This document shows, piece by piece, positions 50,501-53,335 of a stretch of DNA of 64,000 bases (its first letter is position 1; the number at the start of each line of letters is the position of its first letter). This stretch comes from Acanthococcus lagerstroemiae (lineage: Eukaryota > Arthropoda > Insecta > Hemiptera > Eriococcidae). Both the position numbers and the translations under genes were made by a program. The stretch is from assembly GCA_031841125.1 (NCBI GenBank), contig CM063109.1, forward strand, positions 1,154,321-1,218,320, given 5' to 3'. The notes beneath the pieces were generated by a model that saw only the letters and a program-made list of their open reading frames with translations, was not told the DNA's origin and did no database searches.

Positions 50501-51487
50501 CGAAAATATCCGACTTCATCATCGTGATATACGGAAACCATCGTTCCTTCAGATCCCAAGCTCTTAGCTCGAAACTCTTAATTCGAAAAAAATTAGCCTT
50601 TCAATTTACAATGCTACACCTCCATTAAATTCCTATACCTACTGTTTTATTGTTCCAATAATAAAGGGATATTATGCTTGTGTTTCGGCGACGTGCACAT
50701 TTTTTCACCATATACTCGTATTAGGCCCGTGTAAGTTGAACACGCGATTCAACCACCGAGCTTATTAAGTTGGTAGGGAAGGTACATTTGGGTGGCGTGT
50801 GGACGCAAAATTGTAAATTTTAATCGCCGACCAAAGTTCGAATGGAAGCGAATATATTGATTTGGCTACTGTAACGTATTGAATCAGAACTTTGGAGACG
50901 TTCTATTGCCCGAATTCTAAGACGGGGTGTTTCTGCTTACAGTAAGTATATCGTACTTAAGTACCTATAATAATTTACCTCTATACCTGATGGCTCACTC
51001 ACTTATGTTTCAGGACCATCCAGTTACAAAGAACATTGCCATCGAATGCTGCGCATCTGGGTGGATAGTTTACCATTGTCGGTAGACGCTGTTCGAGAGT
51101 TGGCTGACAGTTTGATCGCAATCAATAAAAAAAAGATTGCAGGTATGTGTCTTCGAAAGCTAGCTATATTATACCTACATAAGTATAAACAGATAAGCGA
51201 TAGGTACCTATTTAACTTAAAACGCTAGCGAAAACGTAAGAATACATTAGATACCTCATTTTTCGATACCTACCTAAATAAATAAAACTACTTACCTACA
51301 CAATATCTTACATCTGTATATTTAACGCAAAAAATAACGATTATGTTGTCTTTGACGAATTAGCCTACTCGTTACATTGTATTTCTTTCTTCTAGAAACC
51401 ATAGTGAAAAAGATGCAGGATCCGGGTCCAGAATCGACCACATCAGATACCAAGCATTGCTGCGACAAAGAGTGCATTATGATGTGA
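2190..51487 (+). CDS. Ankdd1a: Ankyrin repeat and death domain protein, ANKDD1A orthologue (13 coding exons)
   Basis: Reconstructed coding exons: 2190-2301, 12102-12205, 26017-26115, 31010-31108, 32061-32264, 34658-34855, 36886-36984, 40145-40243, 44412-44510, 46850-46945, 47132-47348, 51014-51142 and 51396-51487. All junctions have AG acceptors and GT donors with matching phase, giving 548 residues, close to the ~520 I recall for vertebrate ANKDD1A. Residues ~39-403 are about 11 ankyrin repeats with the usual TPLHxAA cores. Residues ~432-515 form a death domain containing YLQPGEWKKLAYRWNFT, followed by an HRMLRIW helix; this block and the repeat order match ANKDD1A closely. The protein ends CIMM, a possible prenylation box. 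There is no signal peptide or membrane segment, so it is an expected intracellular scaffold. Its function is poorly known in the family. Introns are 0.2-13.8 kb and loaded with transposons. The first exon is the least certain part. Confidence 0.85.
2302..3474 (+). other. Intron 1, proximal part, CpG-rich
   Basis: No exon or mobile element recognised. The stretch 2430-2720 is notably CpG-rich and carries a 125-codon arginine-rich open frame that looks like a by-product of composition. CpG enrichment near a first exon could mark an unmethylated promoter-proximal region. Confidence 0.4.
3480..4160 (+). pseudogene. Penelope reverse transcriptase (N-terminal part missing)
   Basis: The frame reads NTTVVLNKDEYIKKIETY onward. 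It shows RT core motifs: LKGLIKLHKQDRPIRP, LVSLDVTNMFGNIP (first catalytic Asp region) and GLAMGSPLSPILAEIYM. The frame breaks just before the catalytic YVDD box: one extra base in the GGG run at about 4159-4161 shifts YVDD into the next frame. The copy is therefore inactive, but little decayed otherwise, which suggests a fairly recent insertion or a single sequencing error. Confidence 0.88.
4160..5088 (+). pseudogene. Penelope RT C-terminus plus GIY-YIG endonuclease
   Basis: This frame begins with the YVDD box (about 4168-4179), followed by IKFTMEKGNKTINYLDLTI and FHHQKHKMAALHNYCHRA, both typical of Penelope RT thumb regions. Near the end it carries GVYRLDCEHCDMNYIGETGR (about 4768-4827), the GIY-YIG nuclease with its upstream cysteine pair, then FTTRIKEH. 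It stops with TAA at 5086. The nuclease would nick target DNA for insertion. Only the single-base shift separates it from the upstream RT frame. Confidence 0.9.
5097..5200 (+). repeat. Two 64-bp-spaced repeats in Penelope 3' tail
   Basis: GATTGGACAGACTGCA occurs at 5097 and again at 5161. Both are followed by CACAGA(C/T)AACCAAT, so each unit can form a short GATTGG/CCAATC stem. They lie between the ORF stop and the hammerhead-like motif. Confidence 0.75.
5279..5324 (+). ncRNA. Hammerhead ribozyme-like motif of Penelope element
   Basis: CTGATGA (5287-5293) is followed by a GGC/GCC stem with loop ATAACA (5295-5306), then GAAA (5307-5310), a tiny self-complementary GCGC stem III and the cleavage-type triplet ending TC (5314-5316). 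Flanks GTACTCCA and TGGAATAC pair at 7 of 8 positions as stem I. This is the type I layout with a minimal stem III known from Penelope-like elements. One unpaired T after CTGATGA departs from the usual core, so activity is uncertain. Confidence 0.65.
5440..6062 (+). mobile_element. Decayed MULE-type DNA transposon
   Basis: Ends are GGGTGTCG at 5440 and its inverted counterpart GCACCC at 6057-6062. The left end carries three direct GTTTGCGC motifs (5447, 5470, 5504). The right end carries inverted versions (about 5956, 5990, 6014, 6043), including GTGCGCAAACG. The interior encodes a MULE transposase remnant. No clean target duplication was found. Confidence 0.6.
5580..5963 (+). pseudogene. MULE transposase remnant
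   Basis: The open frame contains NRAMWNIVGELCRELCNVEL and then YFYADFEKAAHNAVSMF. This matches the block around the second catalytic Asp of Mutator-like transposases, in which a DFExAAxNA motif precedes the FP turn. The 3' part has no recognisable similarity. A different part of a MULE transposase is found at 15444-15642. Confidence 0.6.
6575..7560 (-). pseudogene. Dong/R4-like LINE C-terminus: CCHC finger and restriction-like endonuclease
   Basis: From right to left: QINSIKRYFMKRKEESKLHN (about 7480-7545), WLQKGYLFPETEGFIMAIQD, then the zinc finger CRVCGKMPGTIQHIIAGC (about 7110-7165). A RH..VAKI segment follows, then LLLDKRKKETKFIDIPVV and WNMTTIGIVSIIMSATGVCP. The order finger, RH, D...K is that of RLE-type LINEs. 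Several frame changes show decay. Confidence 0.72.
7562..7766 (+). mobile_element. LINE 3' tail inserted into Dong copy 1
   Basis: A short open piece (QTALNLVHKFITQTGVNFSL then stop) is followed by a 3'UTR, AATAAA at about 7751 and a poly-A run. It interrupts the minus-strand Dong frame between its thumb and the IKRYFMKRKEES segment, so it is the younger insertion and lies on the opposite strand. Confidence 0.55.
7766..8208 (-). pseudogene. Dong/R4-like LINE reverse transcriptase, catalytic MDD part
   Basis: The open frame starts at MDDIKLYAESKQGLEQLIQI, the catalytic Asp pair, and continues through GLGKCRTVQI and TYKYLGIQQ to VLTYTFGGVQWTQTDLDDLE. These are standard RT palm-to-thumb landmarks of RLE-type LINEs. 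It ends abruptly at the poly-A tail of the inserted element at 7766. Confidence 0.8.
8779..8811. repeat. (ATT)n microsatellite between LINE copies
   Basis: About ten ATT units. On the minus strand this is a TAA repeat, the usual 3' terminus and target of Dong-type elements. Confidence 0.9.
8815..9168 (-). pseudogene. LINE C-terminal remnant (deletion junction)
   Basis: The segment VEVFPKTTVQNLQELG followed by MRKAVTLHTTRIGRKVI resembles the very end of R4-type ORFs. It is joined to basic N-terminal-like sequence (KNKYERLKRKYKR) with no RT between. The join suggests an internal deletion. Confidence 0.5.
9602..9978 (-). pseudogene. LINE ORF N-terminus with Myb-like segment
   Basis: The frame has RMKWSEETNKFITRSYYKCI, then a tryptophan in TAWRNKVYQIF and a VTEQRIAGQKRAIEKRN helix, a Myb/SANT-like DNA-binding layout found at the N-terminus of RLE-type LINEs. 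An acidic tail follows. The first codons of the longest frame fall in the neighbouring inverted-repeat element, so the true start is lost. Confidence 0.6.
9979..10412. mobile_element. Terminal-inverted-repeat element (TATAAGCCGCAC family)
   Basis: The left end TACCGTACATCTCC then TATAAGCCGCAC is mirrored at the right end by GTGCGGCTTATA then GGAGATATACGGTA. Additional TATAAGCCG motifs lie inside (about 10050, 10337). It is about 434 bp and inserted in ATT repeats at the LINE 5' end. No transposase frame. The superfamily is not assigned. Confidence 0.65.
10413..11420. other. Intron 1 sequence without recognised genes
   Basis: Contains ACTCGTA-type low-complexity runs and a short very GC-rich patch at about 10690-10735. 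No exon or complete transposon seen. Confidence 0.35.
11425..11520 (-). mobile_element. tRNA-derived SINE head or tRNA pseudogene
   Basis: On the minus strand an A box TGGCCGAGTGGTTA (11489-11502) is followed about 40 bases later by a B box GGGTTCTATCC (11437-11447). The wide spacing and GGCCGAGTGGTTA recall class II (Ser/Leu-type) tRNAs. The would-be acceptor stem does not close well, so a SINE or pseudogene is more likely than a working tRNA. SINE sequence may continue left to about 11230. Confidence 0.6.
12102..12205 (+). CDS. Ankdd1a: ANKDD1A-like exon 2 (first ankyrin repeat)
   Basis: The acceptor GTTTCAG ends at 12101 and the donor GTGAGT follows at 12206. It enters in phase 1 and leaves in phase 0. 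The peptide (NELILHEAVIKNDFDAVRAIMK...) is an N-terminal capping ankyrin repeat with the LHEA core. The same frame is open back to an ATG at 11996, which would give an arginine-rich alternative N-terminus if transcription started there. Confidence 0.8.
12206..13322 (+). other. Intron 2 start; carries a repeat copy at 12621-12650
   Basis: The only recognisable item is the inverted match to the left edge of the window at 12621-12650. The open frames here lack domains. Confidence 0.35.
13323..13602. repeat. Short element with tandem and inverted TAGTGGAGGAAG motifs
   Basis: Two direct 48-bp units start at 13323 and 13374; both contain GTGGAGGAAGAAC and CTATACAG. An inverted copy of the core, CTTCCTCCACTAGT, lies at about 13586-13599. 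This layout suggests a small inverted-repeat element with a duplicated left end. Class unknown. Confidence 0.5.
13603..15443 (+). other. Intron 2 sequence without recognised genes
   Basis: Moderately AT-rich; no exon, RNA gene or transposon end recognised. Confidence 0.35.
15444..15642 (+). pseudogene. MULE transposase fragment (first catalytic Asp block)
   Basis: In one + frame, interrupted by a TAG, the sequence reads an acidic linker, then VLVFATRRNIEMLCGNQV, stop, FVDGTLKTSPKIFAQIFIIM. The VDGTxKxxPxxFxQ block with its first catalytic Asp is the hallmark of MULE transposases. It abuts an R1 copy, which may have inserted into it. Confidence 0.65.
15799..15964. mobile_element. Foldback MITE nested in the R1 copy
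   Basis: About 166 bp. AGCGCT near each end (15803, 15957) is followed inward by matching arms containing GGGTCATACGCCA and AAAGCGCCC in inverted orientation. The R1 sequence AACCTGG is present on both sides (15792-15798, 15965-15971), as expected for a 7-bp duplication. Removing the element rejoins the R1 frame near MANL. Confidence 0.7.
16013..16620 (+). pseudogene. R1-type ORF2 C-terminal domain, frameshifted
   Basis: Two overlapping frames (16013-16282 and 16279-16620) together encode the post-RT domain of an R1 element. It carries a Cys-Cys-His-Cys motif at about 16474-16530 (CTHC...HTLFEC) preceded by LSGHGCFGSYLHRMG. The small overlap shows a single frameshift. GC content is clearly higher than the surrounding intron. 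R1-clade proteins carry out reverse transcription at nicked target sites; this copy cannot. Confidence 0.8.
16807..17378 (+). other. Intron 2 sequence without recognised genes
   Basis: Contains a GT-rich and G-rich patch at about 16895-16930; otherwise nothing recognised. Confidence 0.3.
17379..17498 (+). mobile_element. TTGGACGCTG MITE, truncated copy
   Basis: Nearly identical to the left 115 bp of the complete copy at 55770-56037 (shared GCGTAGGGGAACCAACCAAC and onward). It is cut off by a (GA)n microsatellite. Confidence 0.85.
17498..17531. repeat. (GA)n microsatellite
   Basis: About sixteen GA units replacing the right half of a MITE. Confidence 0.9.
18288..18420 (+). repeat. Dispersed repeat, copy 1 (GGCGATGCACGCATGCC)
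   Basis: Strongly similar to the reverse complement of about 28625-28735, including ACGCATGCCAAAGTGGCCCC and the GACACCGCACCCCC block. It is a short GC-rich dispersed element, possibly a SINE, though no clear pol III boxes were seen. Confidence 0.7.
18462..18506. repeat. Perfect 20-bp hairpin
   Basis: Arms TTTGATCGTCGTACTGCACC (18462-18481) and its exact complement (18487-18506), with a GGGGC loop. It may be a recent foldback or a transposon end pair. Confidence 0.85.
18507..20255 (+). other. Intron 2, mixed-composition stretch
   Basis: Several open frames of 60-108 codons on both strands have no recognisable motif. Less rich in TACTCGTA motifs than the flanks, so it may be old transposon sequence. 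Confidence 0.3.
20256..20636 (-). pseudogene. Merlin-like DDE transposase relic
   Basis: The 126-codon frame contains HSTVNHQENYVDPDPGAYTQAVE followed by basic residues. The NHxxNFVDPxTGAHTxxIE block is characteristic of Merlin/IS1016-type transposases, here with GAY for GAH and a lost tryptophan. The N-terminal half is decayed. No terminal inverted repeats were located. Confidence 0.5.
20640..21790. other. GC- and CpG-rich block of unknown origin
   Basis: Composition changes to GC-rich with many CG dinucleotides and lacks the TACTCGTA motifs of the flanks. It holds short open frames but none with a domain. It may be the non-coding part or LTR of a retrotransposon, or a regulatory island inside intron 2. 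Confidence 0.35.
22136..22405. repeat. GAACGTTCGTTCATT-rich inverted-repeat element
   Basis: Both ends and the interior repeat CGAATGAACG, TTCGTTC and CATTCGTT-type motifs in alternating orientation. The ends CGAATGAACG (left) and CGTTCGTTCATTCAG (right) are roughly inverted. Related motifs recur at about 63030-63130. Confidence 0.45.
22406..23233 (+). other. Intron 2 sequence without recognised genes
   Basis: Contains a poly-C/poly-A patch at about 22807-22832. Nothing else recognised. Confidence 0.3.
23234..23296 (+). repeat. Imperfect hairpin
   Basis: TACCGAGTTC (left) pairs with GAACTCGGTA (right). Closer to the loop, GATGACT pairs with AGTCATC. The middle of the stem is asymmetric, so a small RNA precursor is possible but weak. 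Confidence 0.4.
23297..25158 (+). other. Intron 2 sequence without recognised genes
   Basis: A GC-rich patch at about 23640-23850 and a 116-codon minus-strand frame at 24056-24406 have no recognisable domain. Confidence 0.3.
25159..25192. repeat. 34-nt near-perfect palindrome
   Basis: TTAGACCATTTAGTAT and ATACTAGATGGTCTAA pair at 15 of 16 positions, with a T-T centre. Confidence 0.8.
25240..25306 (+). repeat. 67-nt hairpin, pre-miRNA-sized
   Basis: Two 29-nt arms (25240-25268 and 25278-25306) pair with 26 Watson-Crick pairs, two G-U wobbles and one mismatch around a 9-nt loop. It lies in sense orientation in intron 2 of the ANKDD1A-like gene. It could be a miRNA-like precursor or a tiny MITE. 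Confidence 0.6.
26017..26115 (+). CDS. Ankdd1a: ANKDD1A-like exon 3 (one ankyrin repeat)
   Basis: Exactly 33 codons, phase 0 at both ends, between TTTGCAG and GTACAT. The peptide starts YGRAPIHWASSRGNIKIMEM, a canonical repeat with an HWA core as in the second repeat of the ANKDD1A family. Confidence 0.9.
26387..26858. repeat. Long inverted repeat, about 230-bp arms
   Basis: The left arm (26387-26612) and right arm (26622-26858) are inverted copies with only scattered differences and a loop of about 9 bases. Matching landmarks include AAAACGCCCTTCAATAC versus GTATTGAAGGGCGTTTTAT, TCTAGTTCACAT-type blocks and the ATTTTATTCTACT/AGTAGAATAAAAT core. It starts about 270 bp after exon 3 of the ANKDD1A-like gene. 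No transposase frame. Confidence 0.9.
26859..28504 (+). other. Intron 3 sequence without recognised genes
   Basis: Contains poly-G (about 28068-28081) and purine/pyrimidine-rich patches. No exon or transposon end recognised. Confidence 0.3.
28505..28738 (-). repeat. Dispersed repeat, copy 2 (longer)
   Basis: The minus strand matches 18288-18420 and continues further, ending near GCCGGACGCGTTGCC. The two copies are in opposite orientation, and GC content is well above the flanks. It is probably a SINE or small non-autonomous element. Confidence 0.7.
29390..30165 (+). mobile_element. Probable retroelement 3' region with 26-nt poly-A tail
   Basis: GC-rich sequence of non-intron character (about 29390-29890) is followed by AT-richer sequence ending in an uninterrupted A-run at 30140-30165. 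No clear RT motif remains; the left boundary is uncertain. Confidence 0.35.
30427..30684. mobile_element. Probable MITE with GACGTGAACAAACC ends
   Basis: GACGTGAACAAACC at about 30429 is mirrored by GGTTTGTTCACGTC at about 30667, with a further two bases of similarity outside. Length about 255 bp with an AT-rich interior and no coding. Target duplication not seen. Confidence 0.5.
31010..31108 (+). CDS. Ankdd1a: ANKDD1A-like exon 4 (one ankyrin repeat)
   Basis: 33 codons, phase 0/0, between TTTTGCAG and GTCAGT. The peptide starts YGMRPILMAAWQGHREAVQL. The AAW.GH core is characteristic of this position in the family. Confidence 0.9.
31109..32060 (+). other. Intron 4
   Basis: Short intron between two repeat exons; holds TAGGTA-type low-complexity sequence at about 31930-31965. 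Nothing else recognised. Confidence 0.5.
32061..32264 (+). CDS. Ankdd1a: ANKDD1A-like exon 5 (two ankyrin repeats)
   Basis: 68 codons, phase 0/0, between CTTACAG and GTAAAC. It carries two repeats with cores TLLMCAAKNN and TALHHAAIGGH, as if two one-repeat exons had fused or an intron had been lost. The reading frame stays open well past the donor (to 32582), so the donor choice rests on the ankyrin length and the DK ending shared with other repeats. Confidence 0.88.
32265..34657 (+). other. Intron 5
   Basis: Contains TTTA and poly-G microsatellites (about 32595-32625, 33678-33688) and C-rich patches near 34510. No transposon recognised. Confidence 0.4.
34658..34855 (+). CDS. Ankdd1a: ANKDD1A-like exon 6 (two ankyrin repeats)
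   Basis: 66 codons, phase 0/0, between GCCACAG and a GTTAGT donor. The cores are SPLHCACAKGH and TPLHIAVENRQ. Exactly twice 33 codons, so a two-repeat exon. GTTAGT is weaker than the other donors. Confidence 0.88.
34856..36885 (+). other. Intron 6
   Basis: No transposon, RNA gene or extra exon recognised. Confidence 0.4.
36886..36984 (+). CDS. Ankdd1a: ANKDD1A-like exon 7 (one ankyrin repeat)
   Basis: 33 codons, phase 0/0, between TTTTCCAG and GTAAGG. The core is TPLHIASSHGSI; the repeat ends DINSRNK like its neighbours. Confidence 0.9.
37389..37660 (-). pseudogene. R1-type reverse transcriptase, YVDD block
   Basis: The frame runs from YVDDMSVTCQAEKTAQVRRR through TFEMLTRWIESAGLCLTIQK to LDGVRIGLCVDLKYTGLWFD. 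This is the RT palm with both catalytic aspartates and the following primer-grip region, typical of R1-clade LINEs. Flanking blocks are in other frames. Confidence 0.82.
37914..38063. mobile_element. CCGATGCGCA MITE, copy 1, nested in R1
   Basis: 150 bp; left end CCAATACGCA and right end TGCGCATCGG are inverted. The flanks carry a 4-bp duplication GAAC (37910-37913 and 38064-38067). It splits the R1 frame between ENA and NSI of the RT, where a phenylalanine codon is duplicated. The interior has several GTTACCC motifs. Confidence 0.82.
39061..40144 (+). other. Intron 7, distal part
   Basis: Nothing recognised apart from ACTCGTA-type low-complexity sequence. Confidence 0.35.
40145..40243 (+). 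CDS. Ankdd1a: ANKDD1A-like exon 8 (one ankyrin repeat)
   Basis: 33 codons, phase 0/0, between TGTTACAG and GTACGT. The core is TALHNACLSNN with a following VEFLILKGAD helix and loop. Confidence 0.9.
40550..41210 (-). mobile_element. Dong/R4-like LINE remnant
   Basis: The minus strand at about 41142-41200 encodes VNYQKAFDSVLHAWLKQVL, the same RT block as YQKAFDSIPHSW in the intron 1 LINE. Decayed sequence further left (QPINQRMNLPKRL and a 100-codon basic frame at 40471-40773) may belong to the same copy. Boundaries are uncertain. Confidence 0.5.
41221..42165 (+). other. Intron 8 sequence without recognised genes
   Basis: The 94-codon open frame at 41433-41717 shows no domain. Nothing else seen. 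Confidence 0.3.
42174..42441. mobile_element. hAT-like MITE with 8-bp duplication
   Basis: 268 bp from CAGGGCCGTATTTAAC to the inverted GTTAAATCTGCCACTG. The flanks CGTGTGAA (42166-42173) and CGAGTGAA (42442-42449) agree at 7 of 8 positions. CAG-starting ends plus an 8-bp target duplication indicate the hAT superfamily. No transposase frame. Confidence 0.8.
42450..43985 (+). other. Intron 8 sequence without recognised genes
   Basis: GT/G-rich patch at about 43412-43436; nothing else recognised. Confidence 0.3.
43990..44100 (+). repeat. Dispersed repeat with (CAAA)n tail, copy 1
   Basis: Shares with 63470-63600 the block ATACAAACAC, GAAAGTACGAACTCC, CAGCTC and CATCCGCTAAC, then an AACAAACAAACAAATAAACA tail. 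A 3' end with a short tandem repeat suggests an RTE-like LINE tail. Confidence 0.65.
44412..44510 (+). CDS. Ankdd1a: ANKDD1A-like exon 9 (one ankyrin repeat)
   Basis: 33 codons, phase 0/0, between ATTTACAG and GTAAAA. The core is SPMHIAAEQGY, followed by ICKLLLASGVNI. Confidence 0.9.
44770..44899. mobile_element. CCGATGCGCA MITE, copy 2
   Basis: 130 bp with ends CCGATGCGCA and TGCGCATCGG. The arms are inverted for most of the length (GTTACTCTTTTGTAA and TTACAAAAGAGTAAC form the inner stem). It is flanked by a perfect 4-bp duplication GGAC (44766-44769 and 44900-44903). Confidence 0.88.
45300..45640. repeat. Degenerate CTCCGG(C/T)TCC repeat field, copy 1
   Basis: Many imperfect repeats of GGCTCCGGTAAATAATTTT and CAACTCTGG-like units. 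Open frames in it (such as 45317-45685 minus) are by-products of the repeat. A second field lies at 52640-53330. Confidence 0.6.
45990..46470. repeat. Diverged tandem duplication with poly-A run
   Basis: TTTGAATTCGTC...AGTCATTTCCACCAGG occurs at about 46020 and again at about 46322. It is followed in both by similar sequence containing GAAAA.TTG/TTCG and a GTGA motif. A 25-nt poly-A run lies between (46237-46261). Confidence 0.55.
46850..46945 (+). CDS. Ankdd1a: ANKDD1A-like exon 10 (last ankyrin repeat)
   Basis: 32 codons, phase 0/0, between TTTTACAG and GTAAAG. The core TPLYIAARGSF and the VDMII helix match the last repeat of the family. It departs from the consensus in its second helix, as expected of a C-terminal cap. 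Confidence 0.9.
47057..47080. repeat. (GTGTC)n microsatellite
   Basis: Four or five CGTGT units in intron 10, 52 bp before the death-domain exon. Confidence 0.85.
47132..47348 (+). CDS. Ankdd1a: ANKDD1A-like exon 11 (linker and death domain start)
   Basis: 72 codons plus one base between TTTCACAG and GTATAT. A polar linker of about 28 residues is followed by the first death-domain helices (FSEMLWKLSHKYLQPGEWKK...). The frame stays open to 47614, so the donor was set by phase: phase 1 here joins the phase-1 acceptor at 51013 and restores the QYTG turn conserved in the family. Confidence 0.9.
47349..51013 (+). other. Intron 11
   Basis: 3.7 kb between the two death-domain exons. Open frames up to 112 codons have no domain; no transposon ends recognised. 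Poly-A (48378-48390) and poly-C (48630-48638) tracts only. Confidence 0.4.
51014..51142 (+). CDS. Ankdd1a: ANKDD1A-like exon 12 (death domain end)
   Basis: 129 nt between TGTTTCAG and GTATGT, phase 1 on both sides. It encodes SSYKEHCHRMLRIWVDSLP and the last helices of the death domain, ending in a basic NKKKIA stretch. Confidence 0.9.
51396..51487 (+). CDS. Ankdd1a: ANKDD1A-like exon 13 (C-terminal tail, CIMM end)
   Basis: The acceptor CTTCTAG ends at 51395; the phase-1 join makes a glutamate codon. The 29-codon tail ends ...KHCCDKECIMM before TGA at 51485-51487. The last four residues fit a CaaX box with X = Met, which usually specifies farnesyl transfer. The two cysteines upstream could be extra lipid sites. 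Prenylation is inference from the motif only. Confidence 0.88.
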
Positions 51488-52024
51488 ATAAATTGTTTCT
51501 AGAACTTTCGTTTCTTTCTTTTCTTTCCCTCATTTCATTTCTCTGATTGTTTGATGTACAGATATCTATTATAAGTATAGCTGCTCAATTTGAAAACTCA
51601 TTGCGGTACTCCGTAATTCAACTAGATAACTTGATGCTATTATAATTGCGTCTCTTTTTTCATTATTAATAATTATGTACCTACGTACATATACATGTAG
51701 CAGCTAGGACACTTTTATTATTAAGTAGGTACTATTACACTACACAACAGCATATAAAAAACAATGGGATGAGGTTATATGATTTTAATTATATATTTTA
51801 AATGCCGAGTACGAGATGGCGTACACCGTTTTTTTCGAGAACCTCTCGTTTTCCATATTCAACTTTAAAATTATATCAGATTTTTCATTTTTTATTCCTT
51901 TTTGTCGTCCACAAATAGCTACACTGATACTGATAACAATACTGAACACGCGCATGATTGTTTGATCAGTGTGGTTGAAATTCGCCATTAAGATAGGAGG
52001 TAGGGGTAAAAATTAACTAAGTAT

Positions 52025-52030
52025 AATAAA
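52025..52030 (+). terminator. Candidate AATAAA polyadenylation signal for ANKDD1A-like gene
   Basis: First clear AATAAA after the stop region; it would give a 3'UTR of about 550 nt. Another AATAAA overlaps the stop codon itself (51487-51492) and is too close to be likely. No cleavage-site evidence is available. Confidence 0.35.
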
Positions 52031-52141
52031 ATGAACCATAATCAAAAAATTAACATCGGCATCGAATTCCTCGTTGAAGAAATACACGCAGTGTCTTATA
52101 TTTTCATGTTATTGTTTTTAAAAAATATCAAATTGTTGTGG

Positions 52142-52146
<5 letters not shown>

Positions 52147-52216
<70 letters not shown>
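52147..52216. repeat. (ATT)n microsatellite, about 23 units
   Basis: Uninterrupted ATT array about 660 bp after the ANKDD1A-like stop codon. The three overlapping open frames here (poly-I, poly-Y, poly-L) are artefacts. Such arrays are targets of Dong-type LINEs in this window. Confidence 0.95.
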
Positions 52217-52639
52217 TATTAGGTATGTTTTTTATTTGTCACTTTTACTACCTGTATCTCTCGTACCTGTTCAACGTAATTCGCTACGAATTTCCCAGAG
52301 ATGTACTTTATCCAATTTTTTTCATCTATAAGTATTATTCTTTACGAACTTATAGAACAATATTCTATTCTTCCAGAGTAATGTTGATTAAGAAATTACC
52401 GACCAGTCCGCGGTTACCTTTCTGTATCTCGTGTAGGTATCATTTACTAGATTACCGCAGTCTTCGTTTCTTTTCGAGTTTAATATCGATTTATTCTTCT
52501 CAAAATGTAGCGTCGCTCGATTAAAATAAAATTTACATTTTACATCTCCGATCATAATCTATGTAGATCTAGAGTCTACATAATAACATTTTGGCTGTCC
52601 CGCAGAGCTCGAACTGATCACGATATATCGCATTTAGGA

Positions 52640-53335
52640 TAAACTTGACTCCAATCAGGAACCTATGGAGCCGGCCTCAAAACTGGAGTCACTCCAATTT
52701 ATTTTCGGCTTCGGAATAAATTTAAATTGAACTCAAGCTCCGTTTACCAATTTTTTTCTGGGCCCCGGCTTCAGCTGTGGTAAATTATCCTTTCCTGGGT
52801 TGACTCCAACTCTCGCAAATAATTTTGATCGAGCTCTAGCTGCGTCAAAAAATTCTCGATTACTCTGGCTCGTCTAAAATACGGATTCTAATAAAGCATA
52901 TGCCTGGAGCTGAAGAAAATTTCACTCGAGCTCCGGCTCGGAGTCGAAGTTTTGGTCTAGCTTCAACTCCGATTCTGGTCATTCTGTAACCAAACTAACA
53001 GAAAAACTCGATAATATCGGGAAAAAGTGACTTCGGAGTCACATAGCTCATAAAAGAATCTTCACCAACTCTCCGACTCTTCCGATAATAGCGACTCCGA
53101 CTTCGGATCCCCGGTTTTTGGGCCGGCTCCAATTATCTTTCGGGAATGGAGGGATGCCGGAGAAGTCAAGGGTTAGAAGAAAGGAAAATAAATGAAAGTC
53201 GACAGGTTGGTCCCGGAAATTGGCTCCCACCCCGACAAATAATTTTTTCTGAACTTCGGTTCCGGTTCGAGCAAATAATGTTTTTCGAACTCCAGCTCCC
53301 TACACACAATGTTTTAGAGCTTCGGTTCCAGTACC
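52640..53335. repeat. Degenerate CTCCGGCTCC repeat field, copy 2
   Basis: Imperfect units of GAGCTCCGGCTC, AATAATTTT and GGTTCCGGTTCGAG in a field of about 700 bp, related to 45300-45640. An open frame at 53146-53430 runs through it and is not considered a gene. Confidence 0.6.

Noticed and set aside
52031..52524. Poly-Ile/Tyr/Leu frames
   Set aside because: Translation of an (ATT)n microsatellite.
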